The position numbers were made by a program, and so were the translations under genes. A stretch of DNA of 37,848 nt from Pigoraptor vietnamica (taxonomy: Eukaryota > Opisthokonta > Filasterea), in the NCBI GenBank assembly GCA_943704525.1, contig CALSCQ010003178.1, positions 1 through 37,848 of the forward strand, read 5' to 3'. The notes beneath the pieces are model-generated. The model was not told the origin of the DNA. It saw nothing but the letters and a program-made list of their open reading frames with translations, and did no database searches. Positions within the stretch are counted from its first letter, which is position 1, and the number at the start of each line of letters is the position of its first letter. Positions 25,287 through 35,200 of this stretch are shown one piece after another.

Positions 25287-26043
25287 TGCGAAGAACAGGG
25301 AATCCCTGAGGAAGAAGAACGATGCTCAAAAGCCGATAAGGAAGCTCTTTTCGTGTGCCGGCTGAACGAAGAGTTGCTTCGGCTTCTCAGTATCGGTTCG
25401 GGGTATTTAGTGTAATTGACGAAAATTTCTAATTGGATCGGGGATTTTCTTGCATTTTGCGATCCCATTCCGACACGGGGGCTTAGCCCCCGTGCATTCC
25501 GACTATCGGTGGACAAACCACAAGTGGGGAGGTTCCCATAACTCGGAATGGGACATGTTTCCCCATTGATTGTCCCGTCACGTGCTCGGCGACGAAGGAC
25601 GTCATCGTGGCGTCAGACGGAAACGCCCGGCAAGGTCAACTTAGGTCAATCAGAGGCTCTAAGAGCCTCTGCTGAAAATGATCAGCTCAGAGGAGTCACC
25701 GAGCTCCCGCGCACGCTGCCTTTGGCCAGGCGACGATTGCGGCGGCGACGCCAATGGCAGCTTCAGTTGCGCCGGCATTCTTTCCGTTCAATCACCACGG
25801 CACCCCGGATGCGACCGAAGCAGCTGATGCCCACGTGCGCTGCTTTTGAAACATTTTGAAAAGAATTAAAATTTGGTGATTGTTTTGGACGCAATTCAAA
25901 TTAATAGTCCCAACCAATTTTGACACTCAGCGCGCCGAACTGTTGCGTGTTGCGCCAACATAACCCTTGACGTCTCCATCTTTTCACGCGCACTCGCAAG
26001 ACCCATTTTGGCGCGTCTGTCTTGAGAGAAGCAGATCTGTGCG
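25287..26043. promoter_or_regulatory. Shared upstream region of receptor kinase and FUBP-like genes
   Basis: The 757 bp between divergent start codons. It contains the nested inverted repeats at 25463-25553, a CACGTG at 25579-25584 and an AT-rich stretch (about 25850-25930) before the FUBP start. Bidirectional promoter use is inferred from orientation. Confidence 0.4.
25463..25553. repeat. Nested inverted repeats
   Basis: Outer arms TCCCATTCCGA (25463-25473) and TCGGAATGGGA (25543-25553) are perfect 11-bp complements. Inside, CACGGGGGCT (25474-25483) and AGCCCCCGTG (25485-25494) form a perfect 10-bp hairpin with a 1-nt centre. CATTCCGAC also flanks the hairpin as a direct repeat. Confidence 0.75.
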
Positions 26044-29000
26044 ATGGCCGACTATTCCGCCGTTCCCCCGCCGTCGCAGCCGCCTGCGGGCGGTGCTGGT
26101 GCGGCCGACTTCAGTGACGCACTCCGCCGCGCACGCGAGGTGCGTGTCTGTGCCAAATCCTTTGTGTTGTTGCGTCCGTGTCTTGAACGTCGAGTCATGC
26201 CTGTGCGATGCTTATGTGTGCGCATGTACTTGTGTCTGGACTGGAAAATGACTGTTGTAAGACCAGATTTGTGTGGCTTTGATTGTCGCGCGTTATGTCA
26301 AACGCATCCAAAAATTCAAGAGAAAGCGTGTGTGCTGCGTCAGACATCTCCGCCGCATGAGAGCGTACCAAATGCGCAGCTGCGTCCGTTTATGATTTCC
26401 AGCTGTGTCTGTATATAATTTGCATGCGTCGTGTGTGTCTGTATGTGTCGTGTGTGTCGTGTGTGTCGTGTGTGTTGTGTGTGTTTTGCGCCGACTGGCG
26501 AGCCTCTTGTTCACCCATCGCTCTTTCCTTTTTGCCCACTTCTGTCCTCGCTCGAAAAAAAAATTCTTGTGTGCGACTGTTGCGCCCTTGTGCCCGCTCG
26601 TCGTTGGCCGCATCGTCCAAACAATTGCCACCTGTGCCCCGCGCGACTGTCTGTGCGTCTCGTGTGCCCTGTTGTGCCATCCGATTGCGACGCGACGCCT
26701 TCGACAAAAAACGAACCGTTTGCGAACCCTGCCGTTTGCCTCTGCGTTTTTCCCGTTATCGAACGTCCGTTTGGAATCTTCGTCGATTTCGCCCTCGCTT
26801 GTTTCTCTCTTGTAATCGCTTGTGGCGCCTGGCGATGCAATTGTGCGACCGTGCTTTCTGTTGGTTGCAAATTCGGTCTTTCGCCCGTTCGCGCCCAATT
26901 CGATCGCGTCCGCCTCGTCGCTATGCAATCTTGCGGATCCTTGGACTTTGCGAACATAGGTTGCAGCCCGTCTGGCCGCAAATGCCCCTGCTGAGAGTGA
27001 GTGCTCATAGACTGCTTCGTGTGTGTATGCTCCTACTGCGTACTGAGCGTTCTGCGCGCTCTCAGATGCCACGTCCGCCCCTCCGGCCTCCGAAGGCGGC
27101 GAGCAGAACACACCCTCGCGAAAGCGCCCCCTGGATAACGGAGACGACGAGCGCGGCGATGGCGATAGGTGGGAAAGAGTAGTGACGGTACCGCAACGCA
27201 CGTTACGCTGTCCACATCAGAGCAGACGACACACCCTGTGGATGTACTGAGCATGTTGGTTGTTGCAGGCCGCCGGAGCCCGAGCGGAAGCGCTTGAACC
27301 ACGACGACGAGGGCAAGTCTGAAGAGGCCAAGGATGGCGGTGCGTGACGGTCTGCTCTTTCTACCGAAGAAGTTTTGGCTGTCCTTGCATGTGTGCCTTA
27401 TCTGGTTCTCTCTCTCTTTTTTTGGCGCAGCTCCTTGGCAGCAGTCGCAGGGCGGCGTGGGTCCGCATGCTGGTGAGTGGAAAATCCGTGCTGTTATCGA
27501 ATGTGCCTGTGTTTCTGCGTGTTTGCTGCGGCGCTTAATTGATTATGGTACCCCCCTTAAAAAATTGTGGGTTTTGCAAGCGGAATGTGCTGGTTCGCAG
27601 TCTCTTCTCGCTCACACTCACCGCTCAACAGGCCTCGGCTACGTCACGACAGAGGAGATCACAGTGTCCAACCGCGCAGTTGGCTCCGTGATTGGAAAGG
27701 GTGAGGGAACTCGCGCGCTTTCGCTTTGGTGCTTGCTCGTGGCAAAGTGCAGTGCCAGTATATCCGGCTCCCTCCCGAAACTATGCGCACGCTGCCGCGC
27801 TTTTTATGCATCTACCTGTTCTTCACAATACGATGCCCTTCTCACTCACACCTGTCTTCTGCTCCACTCACTCACACGTATCCCCGTCATTTCCACTCTT
27901 CAGACGGCGAGACGATCAAGCGCCTGCAGACACAGACGGGCGCCCGCATCCAGGTGGCGCAGAACGTCGGCCTCCCTGACCGCAAGATCACCGTGTCGGG
28001 CACCGCCGACGCCGTCCGCAGCGCGCTTGATGCCATTCGCGAGCTCACGTCGCAGGACGCCAACCGACCCCCGTCGGCCGATCAGGCACAGCAGCCGCCC
28101 GCGGGAGGTCCGCCCCCCGCCCAGCAGCCCCCGTATCAGGCGCCGCAGCCGGGCCACCAGCAGCCGTACGGTTACCCGCCTGCTCAGCAGGGCCCTCCCC
28201 ACGGACAGGCGCCGGTGCGTGCGGCGTTGCCTCGTGTTTTTTTTCTTTCTCTGGTGGATGGATTGTCGTGTCTTGCGGTCGCCAGCAGCTTCGATGGTAC
28301 CGGTCTGATGAGAGTTCTTTGTGCTCGCAGTGGTCGCAGGGCGGTGCCGGCGGCGGCCCTGGCAGCGTCACGATTATGGTCCCTGCCGGCAAGGTGACTT
28401 GGAGCGCCCTCTGCACACCAGTTGTTCGTCGTGCTGTGTGCGACTGAAATTTTCTCCGTTATCGTCCTTGCGCACACATCGCCTTCGCCTGCCTGACACG
28501 GCTTTTTATGTCTGTAGGTCGGCCTCATCATCGGCCGCGGCGGCGAGAAGATTCGCGAGCTGCAGGGTCGAAGCGGCGCGCGGCTTCAGGTGCGTGTCCT
28601 TCCGCCCTGACTCCTAACCCATATTCCCCACACTTGCCAACCCCATAGCGCACCCTCGGAGCATTCATTGGCATAGGGCGTTTGGGCGCGAAGCAATGAT
28701 CCTCGTGATCTCCGCAACTGCTTGTTTAGCTTACGCGGCTTGCATTCGCGCTTCCAATTTGCAGCTCATCCAGGACGGCCTTCCGCCGGGTGCCACGGAG
28801 AAGCCTCTGGTCATTACGGGCGAACCCGGCTGTGTGCGCGCCGCTCAGGACGTGGGTTGCCTTGTCGACTTAATGCCAAGCAGTGTCTCCGCCAGGCGTT
28901 GCCCCATGTGTTGTCTCCCCGCTTTGTTGGCTGCTTCTGTGTCGTGGCAGGCGTCCATCGCTGACTCTGCTGCACCGCAGCTCGTTCGCGAGGTGATTGA

Positions 29001-30582
29001 GCCCGCGGATGCGTACGGCGCGCCGTCGATGGGCCAGGCGCCCTCGTTTGGCGGGCCCACGTCGACGTTCGAGATTCGCATTCCGCGCGAGTTTGTGGGG
29101 ACCGTCATTGGCCACAGCGGAGAAACCATCCGCCGCCTTCAGGCGGACACGGGCTGCCGGTGCGTTGGATGAGAGCGTTGCTGGTTGTCCCTGTTTTGCA
29201 CGATGACGTTCGCCACCTTTGGCCACGGTTTGTGTGCCTGTGCGGGGTGACTGAGTACGCCCGACGCTGCAATCGCTGCTGCACGCTTTTGCGCTTCATC
29301 TTACTTTTCGTCTCTACTTTTTGTCGTTCGCGCAGCATTCAGTTCCAGCAGGACATTCCAGGGGCGCCCGACCGCATGCTCACCATCACCGGCCCCAGCG
29401 AAGGCCTCGGGCGTGCGCACCAGCTCGTCGACCAGGTCATCGAGGAGTCGAAGCAGCGGTGAGAGTTTGAGCGCGTGTCGATGGACGCTGCCGGTCCTTT
29501 ACACCTCTAATTCTTTGCTTGTTTGCGCGTGTTCTGACTTTGCGCTCCCTTGCAGACGGGCGAGTGGCCTCCCGGTGCCTCCCCCGGCGACGCGCATGGG
29601 CTCAGAGACGGCTTACTTCCCCGTGTCGGCGCAGCGTGTCGGCTTCGTCATTGGCCGCGGTGCGTGCTGCGTTGTTATTCGCGCAATGACGAGTCTTGTT
29701 GCGTTCACGCGCGTAGGCCCGCACATAGCGTGCACATGCATTCGTCGAGGGCACACGATTTTTCGGTCCGCATTCGCTGATGCGTCTTTGTGTGTGTGTG
29801 TGTGTGTGCGCAGGTGGCGAGAGCATCAAGTACATCCAGAGCACGTCTGGCTGCAGCGTGCAGTTGGACCGCAACCACCCTCCGGATGCGACCGAGAAGA
29901 CGTTTATCCTTGTCGGTGGGTGTCCCTTGCGCATCCTGAAGGGCTGCGATGCAAACATTGACGTCATCAATGCATTCCAGGCACGCACCAGCAGATTGAG
30001 CACGCCAAGGCGCTCATCATGGACAGGGTCAACGGCAACGAGCATGGCGGCGGGAGCTACGGGTATGATTGCGTCTTCGCTGGTCGCTGTCCCCCTGCGT
30101 GTGATGCTGTAGCTCGCCCTGACGCGGCGTTTTCGATCTTCTTCACAGCGGTGGCGGCGGTTACGGGCAGCAGCAGCAGGGCGGTCAGTGGGGCGGTTAT
30201 GGTCAACAGGGCGCGTCGCAGGACTACTATGGCGGTGGCGGATACGGCTACGGTCAGCAGCAGCAGCAGCAGCAGGGATACTATGGGCAGCAGGCGCAAA
30301 CGCAGGGCGGACAGGCCGGCGGTGATCAACAGGTGGGTGCTGGCGGAACGATTTGCTGTCTGCGGCAAAATTCCCTCCTGATTTCGATGCTGACGCCTAT
30401 GACCTATTCAGGATTACTCGAGCCAGTGGGCGGCGTACTATGCGCAGTACGGCTACGGCGATTACTATGGCCAGCAGGGCCAGCAGGGCCAGCAACAGGG
30501 ACAGTACGACTACAGCGCGTACCAGCAGCAGCCTCAAGGACAACAGGCGCCCGCCGCTGGCCAGGAGGGCCAAGGTCGCTGA
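26044..30582 (+). CDS. FUBP1: FUBP/KHSRP family protein with four KH domains
   Basis: Single-stranded DNA/RNA-binding regulator; animal relatives bind the MYC FUSE element and AU-rich RNAs. Exons: 26044-26139, 26960-26996, 27066-27168, 27269-27339, 27431-27472, 27632-27700, 27904-28214, 28331-28393, 28518-28589, 28765-28851, 28981-29159, 29336-29458, 29556-29659, 29814-29915, 29981-30062, 30149-30332, 30412-30582; 631 aa, close to human FUBP1 in length. The N-terminus MADYSAVPPPSQPP and the helix DALRRAREVAARLA match animal FUBP1. A basic KRPLDNGDDE region follows. KH domains lie at about 118-187 (GKDG), 255-320 (GRGG), 340-415 (GHSG) and 428-505 (GRGG). A Gly/Tyr/Gln-rich tail contains DYSSQWAAYYAQ, the FUBP Tyr-rich activation motif, in a prion-like context with a run of seven Gln. 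The long first intron (820 bp) has TGTCG-rich repeats near 26430-26490. Assignment to FUBP1 rather than FUBP2/3 is not implied; it may be the single ancestral-type gene. Confidence 0.94.
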
Positions 30583-32227
30583 GCGAATCTTCCGTTCTTT
30601 GCTTGTGTGAAATGTTCCCGCTGTCACAGTTGACGCACGCATGTCTGTTCTGTTTTGCAGTGCATTGTTGTGTGCGTGCAGGGAGGCTGTCGCGTTTCTT
30701 TTTACTCATTCACGTGCGCTTGCGTTTGCCACAACTTGCCCTCTGTTTGCTCATGTTCGTGCGTTTGCGCTTCGACAAAATCTGAACCGTCAAATCAGTT
30801 GATGTGCGATCCATTGGTCCACTTCGGTGCTTGCAAACCTTTACAGCTGAGACAGCGCGCCAAAATCTCTTATTGGTCCCCCCACACGCAAACTACTTAG
30901 TACCCGCTTGCGCGTATGTACAGTTGTATGTACTAAGTAGATTTATAGTGACAATGTTGTAAAGTATTTGATCATATGTGTATGGCTGTGTATATTGCAA
31001 ACATATGAGTGAAAAATGATGTTTAGTTGTCGAGAATTTGACAACCGGAGATTGGCGCCAACGCACGCCATTGGTCCCCACTTACCACTCATTTTATCCG
31101 CTTTATAATAAAGGGGATTTTCTTGACAATGTATTGTTCAAGTAATATTTTTAATACATAATAACTGAGTATGTATAAAAATGAAGTAGTTTTATTATTG
31201 AAGGACTTATCAACAATTTTTGTCTAAAGTAATAGCCACCCAACTGATTTGCAGTGCCGCATTATTTATTTTGGTCTGCGCTCGGGGCGCACGAAATAAA
31301 TTTTATTGCGATACAATATTCATACACTTACCACACCCGTAATAATTTCAGAGTCGCCTTTATTTGTAACATCCACCATATCCTCAACCGAGGACCTGTC
31401 CATTGTAAACGAAACCCTCACATTATGCGGACGGTCGTGTAACATCCACCCTGCACTCAACACACGCGCCCCGCCCCACGCGGCCCGTGTTTTGAGGGGG
31501 TTGTAGGTTGGGTTTGTGGTGGAGCATCGGCCATCCACCTGCATGCACACGCACGCACGCATCTCTCTCGCGCACGCACACACACCGCCCGCGCACGTCG
31601 TGTGCGTGGTCGCTTTCCACTCCCACACGCACGCGTCCACTCGGTCGCTCGCGTGTGTTGTGTGCCGTCGGCTCCGCTGCGGGGAATTACAGAAACAAGT
31701 GCGGTTGCGCGACTCTCTGCTGACATTACGTTGTGGATTGGCCGTGCGCTGTGCACGGTGCGAGATCGAGGGGCGATCCTATCCTCGACTTTCTTTCTCT
31801 CACGTTTGCTTCTGACATCGTAGTCCCTCTAAGGGATTTGTGGGGGTTTGTCTTCAAGTGTCTGTGTGCCGTTCTGGGCACACGCGATCAGTGTGGTTGC
31901 GCATCACGCGTCACGCTTTGAAGCCGGTGGGTAAGGAGTGTGTGTGTGTGTGTGATCGCAGAGAGCATGAGGCGCCCAATTGTGGGCATTGAGAAAACGC
32001 AGTGAATCTGTGTAGCGGGCTTTGTCTCTGCGTGTTGTTGTATTGTTGCACCCGCAAACTCAGTGGAGTCGTCGTCTCCACCGTGTGAGAGTGCACGCGT
32101 GCTTGTGCACTTCAATTGTAGTGTGTGCGTGAGCGTTCATCCTGGTCGTTGCGGGCGCTTCCTGTTCTGTTTTCTTCTGCGGGACTGCTGACTAGCGAGC
32201 CCCAATGGCTTTGTCGTCGCGCAGCGA
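30583..32227. other. Intergenic region between FUBP-like gene and giant secreted-protein gene
   Basis: Includes the FUBP 3' UTR, AT-rich DNA at about 30940-31350 with AATAAA at about 31107 and 31292 as possible polyadenylation signals, and the putative promoter of the next gene (about 31900-32200). A near-repeat of ATTGG..CCCC..AC words occurs at about 30870 and 31070. Open frames here show no domains. Confidence 0.55.
30893..30940. repeat. Perfect 11-bp inverted repeat (hairpin)
   Basis: CTACTTAGTAC (30893-30903) and GTACTAAGTAG (30930-30940) are exact complements around a 26-nt loop that itself contains GTATGTAC-like words. It lies about 310 bp after the FUBP stop codon, so may be in the 3' UTR. 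Confidence 0.8.
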
Positions 32228-32282
32228 ATGGCGCGGTCTTCGGCGGCTGGTGCGAGGATGGGTGGCCGGCGCGCGCTGCTGA
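32205..32282 (+). other. Possible upstream ORF overlapping the start of the secreted-protein gene
   Basis: ATG at 32205 opens 25 codons in another frame and stops at 32282, past the main ATG at 32228. It could dampen translation unless a 5' UTR intron ending at the CGCGCAG acceptor (32224) removes it. No evidence decides between these. Confidence 0.25.
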
Positions 32283-35200
32283 CCTGTCTTTTGGCGGTTG
32301 CGCTGCTCTGCGGCACCCTTCCGCTGCCGACGAACGCTGTGGACTACCAAATTGTGTGCAACAACGGTCCCCAGCTCTTTGCGCCGTCGGACGCCCCGGA
32401 TTACCTTTCCGCGCTGGCGTCTGTGCCGACGCAGTACTCCTCGGTCGCGTGTGATAGTGAGTAATGAGAATGTTGCTGTTGGGGAGTATGTTGCTGTTGA
32501 GTATGTTGGGTGTCGCTTGTTTTTGCATCATACAGATCTGTTTCTGATTCCCCGCAGACATCGCGACGGGGCTTTTCACGACCCTCTGCGGCCCGTCGTG
32601 TCCGTTGCGTCTCATCATTCGCGACAATGCGACGAATGCCAACGTGGACGACTCGAGCTTTGCGAACCCCGCGCTCCAGCCAAACGGTGGCGCGGTCCCG
32701 TTTGATCCGTCGTCAATTGCTGCGATCCAGCGCATTCTGGGGACAGCGGCGACGGGAGTCAAGGACGCGTCGACTTTCATCACGCAGCTAACGGGGGCCG
32801 CTGGTGTTCTGCAGAAGCTGCCGTACACCGATTTCATTGCGGGACTCAACGACGTGGTGAAGGGCGTCGAACTCGAGTTTGTCGCCAAGCCCGCGGACGG
32901 CTCCGACGGGACGCTGGTGCCTTCGCAGCGGGCGTCGGTGTCGGCGCGCTCGTACTCGCTCGTGTCCGTGTCCCTCCGCGTGGAAAATTCGGTCGTGAGC
33001 GGCTGGTCGCTCCTTGGCGCTCTCACGCTCAATTCGCTGAGGGCTGTTTTGACTGTGCGTCGCAACGAGGACGGCACGTGGGGCTTTTCGGGGTACATGC
33101 AGGCGGCCGCGACGATTACATCGGCGTCTGCTACGGTGCTCGTGCCATTTCCGTCGATGGACTGGGTCGAGATCAGCCTCCCTTCGAAGGACTTGTCGCT
33201 CTCGGCGCTTACAGGGGCGCTCGCCAGCGGCATCAACGTCGACTCGACCATGTTCACTGTTCTGCCAACCACTGCCGGCATCGGGCAGTTCCCGGACGTG
33301 ACGGCGCTCAAGACGAGCATGGTGCGCGTGCCCTTGCGTTCCAAGAACGGCGCAGTCCCGCAGATCAGCGGGTCAGTCAAGTTCAATGTGGCGCTGGCGC
33401 CGACGTCGCAGTGGCAGCTGAGTTCCAAGCTTTCCCTGAGTTCCGCCTCGGTTGCGTGCGACGTGCGCATAGACGACTACGGCCAAAAGTCGTTTAACGG
33501 GACGGTGTCGGGCTCTGTGGCGATTGGGGGGGCGACGGTGTCGGTCGATGCGTCGTTCCCGCGCAGCGAGAGGCGTCCGCTGCAGTTCAAGATAATGGGC
33601 GCTCTCTCGCTGAAGGATCTGCTGGCACAACTCGACAACCCGGTGTCGCCCAGCTCTATCACGATGGACGGCTTTCCCGCGCTGCCGGGTAGTCCCCTCT
33701 CGGACTTGCAGGTGACGTCGTTCTCGTACTCTTCCGAGACGTCCGATCCCACCGTTCTCGACTCGCTCTCGTTCGTTGTCGCCGTTGGCGCGGACTGGAC
33801 GGTGTTCCCTGGCTTCATCGTCAAGGGCGCGTCGCTGTCCATGTCGATTGCGACGGATGGGCTCGGTCGGAAGCAGTACTCCGGCGTGATTTCGGGCTCG
33901 CTCCGTATCGGCAGTAAGGACGTGACGATCCACATTCCCATGCCGGCCGGTATTGGCGCCGCTTCCATCGAGCTTCCGGCGCTTTTCGGAGATGCCAACG
34001 TCCTCGGCCTTGGGCGGTGCGTACCTGTCCAGCGTCACACTTGTGGAAGTGTGCCCGACTCAATTGTGCTAATTGCATGACCCTTGTGCCTCTGCGCAGC
34101 GTCCTAACTGGCACCCCGCTTGCCAATTTGAGGACGGACTACAGCAATAGTTTCAAGCTCTCCGATCTCATCACGGCGTTTACGCCGCTGGGCGTGACTC
34201 TCGGCGGCGACGAACTGGGCGCGTCGCTGTCGTCGCTCGGCAGCAGCCTCAGCGGCTTTGCCGTGAACAAGTTTGAGTTCTCGCTCCGCCCCGGAAGCGG
34301 TGCCCTCCCGACGGTTTCGCGGTTCTACCTGTCGCTCGTCTCGAACCCGGACATGCCGGCGGTGCCTATCATCAACGCGCTGTCGGCCTCTGCGATTGCC
34401 GCGTCGGTTGGAGTTGAGCTCGATGGATTCGGAAACCGCAGGGTGTATGGCCGTTTCACGTGCACTCTGAAGGACACGTCAAACAACCTGTTCGGTATTG
34501 ACCTTCCCGTGAACATTCCGGGGGCGACGGCGGCCATCATCCTGCCGAATGCGGCCGCCACGATTGCGACGACGCCGAACCCCATGCGGGTGATCGACGC
34601 CTTTGCGAATTTGGACGGGTGAGTTCTGCGTATTGTGTGTCGTCAGTGCACGCGCGATTCTGGGGTATGCTGTGCGAGTCGTCGCATCAGTGCCCGTCTC
34701 ACACTGCTGGGCAAATCTGCAGGCTGGACGACACGGCGAAGGGCTTGCTCGACAACTGGGTTAAGGCGTATACCGGGCCGAAGCTGTCGACAATCCTCCA
34801 GGCGTTGGGTGTCTCGCCTTTGCCCCTGGTTGCAGCCGCCTCCGGCTTCACGAACGCGCTGCAAGACCTCATTCCCGTCAACATCGACGTCGCTTTCGAC
34901 TCGAATTTTAAAATCCGGGGATTGTCCGCGGGGCTGTTGAGCGGCAGTTCGGTGCAGATCACGTCGTCGCTGACTCTCAACACTTTTGGCGCGGGCGTGG
35001 ACGTAGACGTCGTCAACGGCGCTTGGTACGTTTCCGCCTACTGCAAACTGATGTTCAGGCCGCATTATGGCACCTTGCGAATGCTGACTTTGCTGTCGTT
35101 TCGTCACACGCAGGATTGCCCGCGGCTTCATTCGCGGCGTCGCTAAGATTGGCGGGTCTACGGTCGGCGTGTTCCTGCCGTTTGGACAGTCTGCGTCGGG

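Noticed and set aside
26293-27201. A 302-codon minus-strand frame inside the FUBP 5' region
   Set aside because: It is antisense to FUBP exons 2 and 3 and to a TGTCG-rich repeat, and shows no domain or splice support.
32112-33470. A 452-codon minus-strand frame opposite the giant secreted-protein gene
   Set aside because: The plus strand has a signal peptide, in-phase splice sites and clear beta repeats; the minus frame is a composition shadow.
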